Origin: Variovorax paradoxus EPS
GTDB lineage: Bacteria > Pseudomonadota > Gammaproteobacteria > Burkholderiales > Burkholderiaceae_C
Assembly: GCF_000184745.1 (NCBI RefSeq)
Contig: NC_014931.1
Span: forward strand, 2,232,001 to 2,296,000
Direction of reading: 5' to 3'
DNA length: 64,000 nt
A program made the position numbers and the translations under genes. This document shows, piece after piece, positions 17,017 to 24,687 of the stretch. How positions within the stretch are numbered: position 1 is the first letter of the stretch; each line of letters opens with the position of its first letter. Under the pieces are notes generated by a model. That model saw only the letters and a list, made by a program, of their open reading frames with translations, was not told the origin of the DNA and did not search any database.

Positions 17017-18375
17017 TCAATAGACGTCGCGGCGATATCGTCCGGCGACCGACAACTCCGCCCAGCGTGCAGGGCCGGCGATCTGCTTCAAGGCGGCATC
17101 CACGCCCGATGCCATGCCCTGCAGGCTCCCGCAAACGTAAACGGCCGCATCGTTGTCCAGCCATGTACGCAGTTGGTCGGCCGATTGCAGCAGCCGGTGC
17201 TGCACGTAGAGGCGTTCGGGTTGATCGCGCGAGAACACCATGTCGAGCCGCTGCAGCACACCGGAAGACTGCCAAGCCTCGATTTCCTCGCGGCAGAGGA
17301 AGTCATGAGCAGCCCGCCGTTCGCCGAACACCAGCCAGTTGTCGTTGCGGCCTGCTGCCGCACGGGCGCGCAGATGAGCGCGAAGGCCGGCCAGCCCGGT
17401 GCCGTTGCCGATGAGGATCAGCGGACGCGTTTCATTGCCGTCGAGGCGGAAGGTGCGATGTGGCCGCAGGCGCAGTGCCACCGAATCTCCAAGCGTGAGC
17501 GTCGAGGTGAGCAGGCCCGATGCGGTGCCGAGCGTGCCATCGGGATGCTGTTCCTGGCGCACCAATAACTGCAGTTCGCCATCGGCGGGCAGCGACGCGA
17601 TCGAATAATCGCGGGGCCGCGCCGGATCGCTCGCAACGGCGATCTGTACCAGGTCGCCTGAAGCCCAGTGAGGCATCGCTCCCGACTGCGGCACCAGGCC
17701 CAGTTGGAAGACCGGCGCACCGGCGCTGCCGGCGTTCAGCAGTTCGCGCGTCGTGAGTCGCCACGGTGCGAATGCGTCGGCGGGATCTTCCTGATCGGCG
17801 GCAACGTCGCCCCACCGGGCTTGCCAGTCGGCCAGTGCGGCAGGGTCGCTGTTGTCGACCTCGAGGCATTCGAAATCGCGCCTGGCCCCGGCCGCATGCA
17901 GCCACGCATCGAGTGCGCGACCGAAGCCGCAGAAGTTCTTGTACTGGCGGTCTCCGAGCGCCAGCACGGCATAGCGAAGCGAAGACAAGGTGACAGGTGA
18001 ATCCATCACCCGCTCCGCGAACACGCTGGCGCCATCGGGTGCATCGCCTTCGCCGTACGTACTTGCCACGAAGAGCGCGCGGTCTGCAGAGGCGAGCGTG
18101 GCGGCATCCAGTGCGTTGAGCTCCATCACGCGCACCGGTGTGCCTGCCGCATGCAGTCGCCGCGCCGTCTGCCAGGCGATCGTCTCCGCCTGGCCGGTCT
18201 GGCTGGCGAACAGCACGAGGGTCGGCGGCGTTTCGCCGTCGGTCGACAGCGCTGCCGCTTCGCGGACTGCCGCGGTGCGCTGCCGTCGTTGCCGCGCGTA
18301 GACGGCAAGGCAAAGCGCCGCATAGGCCGTCGCTGTGGCGCCCGCGCCCAGCGTGCGCAACATCGCCTCGGTCAT
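17017..18375 (-). CDS. Membrane-anchored flavodoxin/FNR diflavin reductase (CysJ-like), 452 aa
   Basis: Probably moves electrons from NADPH through FAD and FMN to a membrane partner. Residues 8-27 form an N-terminal membrane helix. The flavodoxin domain (about 52-190) has LFASQTGQAETIAW for the FMN phosphate and STYGEGDAPDGA. The FNR part has RDYSIASLP for FAD, LILIGNGTGLAGLRAHL for the nucleotide, and a terminal tyrosine. It lacks the long FAD-linker domain of true CysJ, so it is shorter. ATG 18375 overlaps the apbE stop (ATGA). Cluster context points to iron reduction rather than sulfite reduction. Confidence 0.85.
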   Translation of the reverse strand: MTEAMLRTLGAGATATAYAALCLAVYARQRRQRTAAVREAAALSTDGETPPTLVLFASQTGQAETIAWQTARRLHAAGTPVRVMELNALDAATLASADRALFVASTYGEGDAPDGASVFAERVMDSPVTLSSLRYAVLALGDRQYKNFCGFGRALDAWLHAAGARRDFECLEVDNSDPAALADWQARWGDVAADQEDPADAFAPWRLTTRELLNAGSAGAPVFQLGLVPQSGAMPHWASGDLVQIAVASDPARPRDYSIASLPADGELQLLVRQEQHPDGTLGTASGLLTSTLTLGDSVALRLRPHRTFRLDGNETRPLILIGNGTGLAGLRAHLRARAAAGRNDNWLVFGERRAAHDFLCREEIEAWQSSGVLQRLDMVFSRDQPERLYVQHRLLQSADQLRTWLDNDAAVYVCGSLQGMASGVDAALKQIAGPARWAELSVAGRYRRDVY

Positions 18376-19370
18376 GCGCCGGTCTGCGCGATCCAGGCGC
18401 GCGTGGCTCGCGGAACCAAGTCGTCGTGGGCGATGAACATGGCCGCGATCTCGTGGCGCTCTGCGAAGGCGAGGCCGTCGTCCAGCCCCAGCACGGTCAG
18501 CACGGTGGCCAGCGCGTCGGCCTGCATGCATTGCGCATGCAGCACCGTGACGCTCGCCAGTGCGTGCCCGACCGGTTGGCCGTTGCGCGGATCGATGGTG
18601 TGCGACCAGCGGCGTCCCTCGTGTTCGCGGCGATGCCAGCGGTCGCCCGATGTGGCGGTGGCCATGTCGGCCAGCGCAATGCGCTGCGCGGCGAGCGATT
18701 CGCCATCGATCAGCACCCGCCACGGCTGCCCATCCGGACGGCGACCGATGCCGCGCAGTTCGCCGCCGATCTCGAACAGCAGGTCGGTGAGGGCCAGCCC
18801 GCGCAATGTCTCGACGCCGTGATCGACCGCGAAACCCTTGGCGATCCCCGAGAGATCGAGCGTGATGTTCCCCGGCTGCAGCAGGGTGCCGCGCGCTTCG
18901 TCGAATTCCAGCTGCTGCCAGCCCGTGCGCGTGCGCAGTTCGGCGATGGCTTCGGGCGTGGGAAAACTGTTCTCTTCCGCGTCAGGGCCGAATCCCCAGC
19001 CAGCGACCAGCGGACCGACAGTCGGATCGATCGCGCCTCCGCTGACGCGCGCCCAGTGAAGCGCGCAGCGCATTACCTCGGCGAATTCCTCGGGCAGCGC
19101 GTGCCGCGAGCCCGCAGGCGCAATGTTGAAGCGGCTGATGTCCGACGTCGGCTCCCAGTGGCTCATCTGCGTTATGACCCGCGCAAGCGCCGCATCGACC
19201 GCTTCGCGCACCTGTTCCAGCGGAAGCATCCGCGGGTTGTCGAAGCGAAGCGACCAGGTCGTGCCCATCGTCTGCCCGCCCAATTGCTGCAGGCGGGCAG
19301 GGTCGGCGCGACGCGGGACGGCCGCGTTGGCGTAACCGCCTGCGCGCCAGGTGCTGAATGAAAGTCCCAA
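18372..19370 (-). CDS. apbE: FAD:protein FMN transferase ApbE, 332 aa
   Basis: Attaches FMN covalently to a threonine in target proteins, using FAD. The family landmarks are GGQTMGTTWSLRF near the start, then SHWEPTSDISRFN and LDLSGIAKGFAVD. The C-terminal half has SHTIDPRNGQPVGH and the conserved ADALATVLTVLG. No clear lipoprotein signal is visible; the N-terminus (MGLSFSTWRAGGYANAA) is not an obvious signal peptide, so localisation is open. The likely target is the DUF2271 protein two genes upstream, which carries the recognition motif. Confidence 0.95.
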   Translation of the reverse strand: MGLSFSTWRAGGYANAAVPRRADPARLQQLGGQTMGTTWSLRFDNPRMLPLEQVREAVDAALARVITQMSHWEPTSDISRFNIAPAGSRHALPEEFAEVMRCALHWARVSGGAIDPTVGPLVAGWGFGPDAEENSFPTPEAIAELRTRTGWQQLEFDEARGTLLQPGNITLDLSGIAKGFAVDHGVETLRGLALTDLLFEIGGELRGIGRRPDGQPWRVLIDGESLAAQRIALADMATATSGDRWHRREHEGRRWSHTIDPRNGQPVGHALASVTVLHAQCMQADALATVLTVLGLDDGLAFAERHEIAAMFIAHDDLVPRATRAWIAQTGA

Positions 19371-19391
19371 GGGAGCGCGCCGTCTCAGGGA

Positions 19392-20201
19392 TCAGGGCAT
19401 CACTTCAAGCGTGGCCGCGTAGGTCAGGCGGCGTTCCTTGGCTTGCGGCACGGTGGTCTTGGTGTCCTTGGTGCTGGCGTCCAGCCAATACATGCCGGCG
19501 GTCGGCCATGTCACGCTGAACTGGCCCTTGTCGTCGGTCTTGAGCTTGATCTCTTCGAGCTTGTCGCGGTACTGCGTGTTGCCGGCGGTGACCGTCACTT
19601 CGAGGTCCTTCGCGGGCTGGCCGTCGAGGTTCAGCGTGAAGCTGGCTTTTTCGCCCTTGACCAGGTCGGTCGGGCTGCCGGCAACGATCAGTTCCAGCCC
19701 CTGGCCGATCGGCTTGAGCGCAGAGGGCTTGCCGACCGTCACGAAGGTCTCGATGCGGCCCGACGACTGCGTGATGGCGACGTCCTGCGCATCGGCCGGA
19801 ATTTCCTTTCCGATGGTCTCGGCCGTGCCGCGTGCGCGCTTGTTCTGCCCCGTGGCCTTGTCCTTCCAACTTGCAAAGGCGCCTGCGTTGACCACGGCGA
19901 TGCGGTACGTGCCTGGCTGCGCGACGTTCACGTCGAACACGTTGCGCAGCTTGAGCTTGGCCTCGCTCTCGGGTTTGACGTTGCTGCCATCGGGTGCGGT
20001 GATCTGCAGGCCTTCGAGCCGCAGCGGCGCGTGGTTCGCGACGAACAGGTCGTTCGACACGGCGGCATCGACGGACACGGTGTCGGCCTTGGAAAACACG
20101 GTGGAGGAGGGCAGCAGCCAGGCGTTGTGCGCCATGGAAGCGGAAGCAATGGCCGACAGGGCGATGGCGAGGCCGGTGGCGCGCAGGATGGAGAGGGTCA
20201 T
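19392..20201 (-). CDS. DUF4198 domain periplasmic protein, 269 aa
   Basis: A secreted protein with a clean signal peptide (LAIALSAIASASMA, cleaved before HNAWLLPSS). The mature part has two beta-sandwich halves with an Ig-like appearance: SVDAAVSNDLFVANH in the first and KGEKASFTLNLDGQPAKDL in the second. DUF4198 proteins occur with metal-uptake receptors and have been proposed to bind metals or complexes in the periplasm. The N-terminal histidine of the mature form could be a metal ligand. ATG 20201 is used because it precedes the signal peptide; longer frames add unrelated sequence. It follows DUF2271 in the operon. Confidence 0.85.
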   Translation of the reverse strand: MTLSILRATGLAIALSAIASASMAHNAWLLPSSTVFSKADTVSVDAAVSNDLFVANHAPLRLEGLQITAPDGSNVKPESEAKLKLRNVFDVNVAQPGTYRIAVVNAGAFASWKDKATGQNKRARGTAETIGKEIPADAQDVAITQSSGRIETFVTVGKPSALKPIGQGLELIVAGSPTDLVKGEKASFTLNLDGQPAKDLEVTVTAGNTQYRDKLEEIKLKTDDKGQFSVTWPTAGMYWLDASTKDTKTTVPQAKERRLTYAATLEVMP

Positions 20202-20251
20202 GGGAGGTCCTTGATGGATGAAGCTTGCGGAGAAGGGCGGTTCGTCGTCGA

Positions 20252-20785
20252 TCAGGGCTTGAGTTCGAGCTTGATCTCGCCGAGCTCTTCCTTGCCCGCC
20301 GCGGTCGGTTGTGCCGCCGCGGTGGGCGGCCACTGGAACGGAATGCTCACGACCTCGCGGCCACCGACTTCACGCGCCGCTTCGACCACCAGCTTGTAGG
20401 CGCCGGGTGCGAGCTTGGGCATCGGTGCGGAGCCTTCGGTGAAGTTCAGTTGATGCTTGCCTGCAGGCTTGGTCGCGCCGGTCACGCCATCGACCGGCAC
20501 CGCCAGTTCGCGGCCGCCGCGGCGCCACCACTGGCGCATGTCCTTGAGCCACTTCGTGCCTTCGCCTTCGGGGTTGTTCGTCTTGGTGCGCACGTCGTAC
20601 CAGACGGCGAGGGTGCCGGCGACCGTGTTGTCCGCGCGCTCGATCCAGGTTGCCACATAGGGGCGGTGGTACTCGGAAACGTTGAGCCTGGGAATCTCGA
20701 TGTTGACGGCCAGGCTCGCTGCGAAGGCCGGGGTTGCGAGCAACGCCGACATGGCGATCGGCGCGAGTGAGTAGCGAACGTGCAC
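20252..20785 (-). CDS. DUF2271 periplasmic protein with ApbE flavinylation motif, 177 aa
   Basis: Probably a periplasmic flavoprotein with covalent FMN. GTG 20785 is chosen because AGAGG lies seven bases before it and it opens a signal peptide (LAPIAMSALLATPAFAA). The mature domain includes YVATWIERADNTVAGTLAVW and WLKDMRQWWRRGGRE, a DUF2271 hallmark. The ApbE target motif DGVTGAT is at residues 99-105 (bases 20471-20491), making Thr105 the expected FMN attachment site. It lies between the PepSY protein and DUF4198, with apbE in the same operon. The family is certain; flavinylation is predicted. Confidence 0.88.
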   Translation of the reverse strand: MHVRYSLAPIAMSALLATPAFAASLAVNIEIPRLNVSEYHRPYVATWIERADNTVAGTLAVWYDVRTKTNNPEGEGTKWLKDMRQWWRRGGRELAVPVDGVTGATKPAGKHQLNFTEGSAPMPKLAPGAYKLVVEAAREVGGREVVSIPFQWPPTAAAQPTAAGKEELGEIKLELKP

Positions 20786-20814
20786 GGGAAAACCTCTTTT
20801 TCCTGAATCGAAGA

Positions 20815-21462
20815 TCAATGAATGAACAGCAGCGCGAGCAGCACCGGCACGACCAGGCCCATGCCCACCATCGGCCAGGTGAACGGCCGGTTGCCCGCGT
20901 GCATCTTGAGAATGAACAGCCCGGTGATCGAGAAGACCAGCGCGGCGCCCGCGAAGATGTCGATGAACCAGCTCCAGGCGGTGCCGGTGTTGCGGCCCTT
21001 GTGCAGGTCGTTGAAGTAGGAGAGCCAGCCGCGGTCGGTGCGCTCGTATTCGATCTCGCCGTCGGCCAGGCTCAGGCGCAGCCAGGCGTCGCCGCCGGGG
21101 CGGGGGAGCGAGAGATAGATTTCGTCATCGGACCATTCGGCATCGTGGCCGGCGGTGCTGACGTCCCAGTTCTTCTGGACCCAGCCTTGCAACTCGGCGG
21201 GCAGGGGCGCCTTGCCTTTTTGTGCCTTGGCGGCGGGCAGTTGCTGTTCGAGGCGGGCGCGCAGAGGCTGGTCGATCGTGCCGTTCAGCTTCGTGATGGC
21301 CGGCTTGGCCTCGATCTGCGCTGCGTGGTTGAGGGTGAAGCCCGTGACACTGAACAGGATCATGCCGATGAGGCAGATCGCCGAACTCACCCAGTGCCAT
21401 TCGTGCAGGGTCTTGAGCCAGTAGGCACGGCGGCGGTTGTCGGGGCGGGCGGCGGCAGTCAT
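20815..21462 (-). CDS. PepSY-associated transmembrane protein, 215 aa
   Basis: An inner-membrane protein of the PepSY_TM group. Helix 1 (about 24-44) is flanked by His20, His23 and His46. A periplasmic PepSY-like domain follows (about 50-145). Helices 2 and 3 lie near 164-184 and 192-214, after the conserved DLHKGR motif with His154. Such histidines are candidate heme ligands, so the protein could carry electrons across the membrane. It is the first gene of the five-gene cluster and has a Fur-like box just upstream. Confidence 0.85.
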   Translation of the reverse strand: MTAAARPDNRRRAYWLKTLHEWHWVSSAICLIGMILFSVTGFTLNHAAQIEAKPAITKLNGTIDQPLRARLEQQLPAAKAQKGKAPLPAELQGWVQKNWDVSTAGHDAEWSDDEIYLSLPRPGGDAWLRLSLADGEIEYERTDRGWLSYFNDLHKGRNTGTAWSWFIDIFAGAALVFSITGLFILKMHAGNRPFTWPMVGMGLVVPVLLALLFIH

Positions 21463-21484
21463 CGAAGGCGCGGATTCTATCCGC

Positions 21485-21509
21485 GCAGATGAGAATGACT
21501 GCTATTTGA
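21485..21509 (-). promoter_or_regulatory. Fur-like box upstream of the PepSY cluster
   Basis: The core ATGAGAATGACTGCTATTTG follows the same 25-bp palindrome pattern as the other iron boxes with a few mismatches. It lies 23 bp before the PepSY start and would make the flavoreductase cluster iron-regulated. Confidence 0.65.
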
Positions 21510-21538
21510 CAGTCGTTAAGTTACGTAAAGCAATAAAA

Positions 21539-21558
21539 AACGGGACCGAAGTCCCGTT
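21539..21558 (-). terminator. Terminator after bfr
   Basis: On the minus strand AACGGGAC, loop TTCG, GTCCCGTT and a TTTTATTG run. It separates bfr from the PepSY cluster promoter. Confidence 0.9.
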
Positions 21559-21580
21559 GCATGAGGTCGAAAGATCGCTC

Positions 21581-22057
21581 TTATTCGAGCTCGCCCATTT
21601 GCGATTGCAGGTAGTTCTGCAGGCCGACGCGGTCGATCAGGTCGATCTGGGTTTCGAGGAAGTCGATGTGCTCTTCCGTGTCGTCCAGGATTTCCTGCAG
21701 CAGATCGCGCGAGACATAGTCGCGCACCGATTCGCAATGCTGGATGCCGTCCTTGATGGTGGCTTGCGCGCCCGTTTCGGCGCCCAGGTCGCAGCGCAGC
21801 AGTTCGGGCACGTCTTCACCGATGTTCAGCTTGCCGAGATCCTGCAGATTGGGCAGGCCGTCGAGCATGAAGATGCGGTCCATCAGCTTGTCGGCGTGCT
21901 TCATTTCGCCGATCGATTCCTCGTATTCCTTCTTGGCCAGCTTGTCCAGACCCCAGTGCTTGAGCATGCGGTAGTGCAGGAAATACTGGTTGATTGCGGT
22001 GAGCTCGTTCTTGAGCTGCGCCTGCAGATGTTCGATGACCTTGGGGTCGCCCTTCAT
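21581..22057 (-). CDS. bfr: Bacterioferritin, 158 aa
   Basis: A 24-subunit iron storage protein with ferroxidase activity. Ferroxidase ligands are visible at Glu18, Glu51 and His54, with DDTEEH later in the chain supplying the second half. Met52 is the heme ligand that distinguishes Bfr from plain ferritin. Length is exactly typical. It is divergent from ahpC, and its partner ferredoxin bfd lies 8 kb away in the same iron block. Confidence 0.97.
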   Translation of the reverse strand: MKGDPKVIEHLQAQLKNELTAINQYFLHYRMLKHWGLDKLAKKEYEESIGEMKHADKLMDRIFMLDGLPNLQDLGKLNIGEDVPELLRCDLGAETGAQATIKDGIQHCESVRDYVSRDLLQEILDDTEEHIDFLETQIDLIDRVGLQNYLQSQMGELE

Positions 22058-22227
22058 GATTTTTCCTTGTTCTGAAAGCGGTGATTGTCAGAGGGGCGGA
22101 TGCGTGCTTGCAAGCAATCCCATGCTGCGCCGGTCTGCATGCGTGTGATGGTGATACACGTTCGTATTGAGGCTTGCCGAAAGCCGCACTCGGCTCATCG
22201 CAAACATAGCAAGCTCCAATACTTTTA

Positions 22228-22269
22228 ATAGTTGATATCTATTGAAAACTAGATATTGGTAGTTATACT
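22228..22269 (+). promoter_or_regulatory. OxyR-like site and promoter of ahpC
   Basis: ATAG-N7-CTAT at 22228-22242 is an exact OxyR half-site pair; the second pair downstream is weaker. A sigma-70-type promoter overlaps it: TTGAAA (22242-22247), 16-bp spacer, TATACT (22264-22269). The region is sharply AT-rich. This layout suits peroxide-induced activation of ahpC. No gene is seen elsewhere in the 260-bp bfr-ahpC interval. Confidence 0.7.
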
Positions 22270-22317
22270 CATGGCTCGCACTTTTTTTGTCCACCCGCAG
22301 CATCCAAGGAATCACCC

Positions 22318-22881
22318 ATGTCCCTGATCAACACCCAAGTCCTTCCCTTCAAGACCCAGGCCTACCTCAACGGCAAGTTCATCGATGTGTCCGACGAGAC
22401 GCTCAAGGGCAAATGGTCCGTGCTGATCTTCATGCCGGCGGCCTTCACCTTCAACTGCCCGACCGAAGTCGAAGACGCGGCCGACAACTACCCCGAGTTC
22501 CAGAAGCTGGGCGCCGAGGTCTACATCGTGACCACCGACACGCACTTCTCGCACAAGGTCTGGCACGACACGTCGCCGGCCGTCGGCAAGGCCAAGTTCC
22601 CCCTGGTCGGCGACCCGACCCACACGCTGACCAACGCTTTCGGCGTGCACATCCCCGAAGAAGGCCTGGCACTGCGCGGCACCTTCGTGATCAACCCTGA
22701 CGGCATCATCAAGACCGCCGAAGTGCACTCCAACGAAATCGCCCGCGACGTGAAGGAAACGCTGCGCAAGCTGAAGGCAGCGGTCTACACCGCCGCTCAC
22801 CCGAACGAAGTGTGCCCGGCCAAGTGGAACGAAGGCGACAAGACTATCGCTCCGTCGTTCGACCTCGTCGGCAAGATCTAA
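22318..22881 (+). CDS. ahpC: Alkyl hydroperoxide reductase subunit C (peroxiredoxin), 187 aa
   Basis: A typical 2-Cys peroxiredoxin reducing H2O2 and organic peroxides. The peroxidatic Cys47 is in FTFNCPTE and the resolving Cys166 in EVCPAKW. GGTFVINPDG-like sequence (RGTFVINPDGII) and length 187 match the AhpC1 group that uses AhpF as reductant. It is followed by a terminator and then ahpF. Confidence 0.97.
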   Translation: MSLINTQVLPFKTQAYLNGKFIDVSDETLKGKWSVLIFMPAAFTFNCPTEVEDAADNYPEFQKLGAEVYIVTTDTHFSHKVWHDTSPAVGKAKFPLVGDPTHTLTNAFGVHIPEEGLALRGTFVINPDGIIKTAEVHSNEIARDVKETLRKLKAAVYTAAHPNEVCPAKWNEGDKTIAPSFDLVGKI

Positions 22882-22895
22882 GCGCTCCCGTGCGA

Positions 22896-22928
22896 AAGCC
22901 CGGGCGCTCACAAGCCCCGGGCTTTTTT
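22896..22928 (+). terminator. Terminator between ahpC and ahpF
   Basis: AAGCCCGGG, an 11-base loop, CCCGGGCTT and six T residues. It sits inside the ahpC-ahpF unit and would make ahpC transcript more abundant than ahpF. Confidence 0.85.
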
Positions 22929-22970
22929 GTTCCCAGTTGATAGTTTTCAGTTATCGAAAGTGAGTCCGTC

Positions 22971-24527
22971 ATGCTCGACGCCAGCACCAAAGCCCAATTG
23001 AAGAGTTACCTCGAACGCGCCACGCAGCCGATCGAGATCGTCGCTTCGCTCGACGACAGCAAGGCCTCGGGCGAGATGCTGTCGCTGCTGAAGGACGTCG
23101 CCGAGTCCTCGCCGCTGGTCAAGCTGACTGAAAGCCGCGACGACAACCACCGCAAGCCCTCGTTCTCGGTCAATCGCCCAAGCGAGAACCACGGCCCGCG
23201 TTTCGCCGGCCTGCCGATGGGCCATGAATTCACGTCGCTGATCCTTGCGCTGCTGCAGATCGGCGGCTACCCGCCCAAGGTCGAGCAAGCGGTGCTCGAC
23301 CAGATCAAGGCGCTCGACGGCGATTTCGAGTTCGAGATCTACGTCTCGCTCACTTGCCACAACTGCCCCGATGTCGTTCAGGCGCTGAACCTGATGGCGA
23401 TCCAGAACCCGCGCATCCGCACCACGATGATCGAAGGCGGCACCTTCCAGGATGAAGTGAAGGAACGCCAGATCATGGCCGTGCCGACCGTCTTCCTGAA
23501 CGGCACCGAATTCGGCCAAGGGCGCATGAGCCTGGAAGAAATCCTCGCCAAGATCGACACCAGCGGCGTCGAGCGCGAAGCCGCGAAGATCGCCGCCAAG
23601 GACCCGTTCGACGTGCTCATCGTCGGCGGCGGCCCCGCAGGCGCGGCAGCCGCTGTGTATGCAGCGCGCAAGGGCATCCGCACCGGCGTGGCATCGGAGC
23701 GCTTCGGCGGCCAGGTGCTCGACACGCTGGGCATCGAGAACTTCATCTCGATCAAGGAAACCGAAGGACCGAAGTTTGCCCATGCACTCGAAGAGCATGT
23801 GCGCGACTACGACGTCGACATCATGAATCTGCAGCGTGCCAAGGCCCTGGTGCCCGGCAACGACCTGATCGAAGTGCAACTGGAAAGTGGCGCCTCGCTC
23901 AAAGCCAAGTCGCTCATCATCTCGACCGGTGCGCGCTGGCGCAACATCAACGTGCCCGGCGAGCACGAGTTCAAGAACAAGGGGGTGGCCTACTGCCCGC
24001 ACTGCGACGGCCCGCTCTTCAAGGGCAAGCGCGTCGCGGTCATCGGCGGCGGCAACTCGGGCGTCGAAGCGGCGATCGACCTGGCCGGCATCGTGGGCCA
24101 CGTCACGCTGATCGAGTTCGACACCGCATTGCGTGCCGACGCGGTGCTGCAGCGCAAACTCAAGAGCCTGAAGAACGTCGACGTGTTCACCAACGCGCAG
24201 ACCACCGAGATCACCGGCGACCAGAAGGTCAACGGCCTCGTCTACAAGGACCGCGCGACGGGCGAGCTGAAGAAGGTCGAACTCGAAGGTGTGTTCATCC
24301 AGATCGGCCTCGTGCCCAATACCGACTGGCTCAAGGGCGTGGTCGAGCTCACGAAGCACGGCGAGATCGTTGTCGATGCGCGCGGCCAGACCTCGGTGCC
24401 GGGCGTGTTTGCCGCAGGCGACGTGACGACCGTGCCGTTCAAGCAGATCATCATCGCGGCCGGCGACGGCGCGAAGGCGGCGCTCGGCGCGTTCGACCAC
24501 CTGATCCGCACTTCGGCCCCTGCGTGA
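22971..24527 (+). CDS. ahpF: Alkyl hydroperoxide reductase subunit F, 518 aa
   Basis: An NADH-dependent flavoprotein disulfide reductase that regenerates AhpC. The N-terminal tandem thioredoxin fold contains [10 protein letters not shown], with the redox cysteines at about 129 and 132. The FAD domain has [18 protein letters not shown], the second active-site pair is in [10 protein letters not shown], and the NADH domain has [35 protein letters not shown] is the closing FAD motif. It lies 89 bp after ahpC. Confidence 0.97.
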   Translation: MLDASTKAQLKSYLERATQPIEIVASLDDSKASGEMLSLLKDVAESSPLVKLTESRDDNHRKPSFSVNRPSENHGPRFAGLPMGHEFTSLILALLQIGGYPPKVEQAVLDQIKALDGDFEFEIYVSLTCHNCPDVVQALNLMAIQNPRIRTTMIEGGTFQDEVKERQIMAVPTVFLNGTEFGQGRMSLEEILAKIDTSGVEREAAKIAAKDPFDVLIVGGGPAGAAAAVYAARKGIRTGVASERFGGQVLDTLGIENFISIKETEGPKFAHALEEHVRDYDVDIMNLQRAKALVPGNDLIEVQLESGASLKAKSLIISTGARWRNINVPGEHEFKNKGVAYCPHCDGPLFKGKRVAVIGGGNSGVEAAIDLAGIVGHVTLIEFDTALRADAVLQRKLKSLKNVDVFTNAQTTEITGDQKVNGLVYKDRATGELKKVELEGVFIQIGLVPNTDWLKGVVELTKHGEIVVDARGQTSVPGVFAAGDVTTVPFKQIIIAAGDGAKAALGAFDHLIRTSAPA

Positions 24528-24539
24528 GTAAGTCTTAAG

Positions 24540-24569
24540 TTGTTCAGATGAGAATTATTCTCATACAAT
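24540..24569 (+). promoter_or_regulatory. Fur box within the promoter of the heme receptor gene
   Basis: ATGAGAAT-T-ATTCTCAT (24548-24564) is a perfect 8-1-8 palindrome and the best Fur box in the window. It fills the spacer between TTGTTC (24540-24545) and TACAAT (24564-24569), so bound Fur would block polymerase directly. A leader of about 110 bases follows before the receptor start; I see no riboswitch in it. Confidence 0.85.
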
Positions 24570-24687
24570 AAAAAGCGCGGGCGAATACCTCGTTTTCGCC
24601 CCTCATTGCCAGCCAGGTCACGCGCGCAGTTGCCCTGCGCATCAAGGTCCAGCAAGCAGTTCTCCAACTGTTTTCTGGACCTTTTTC

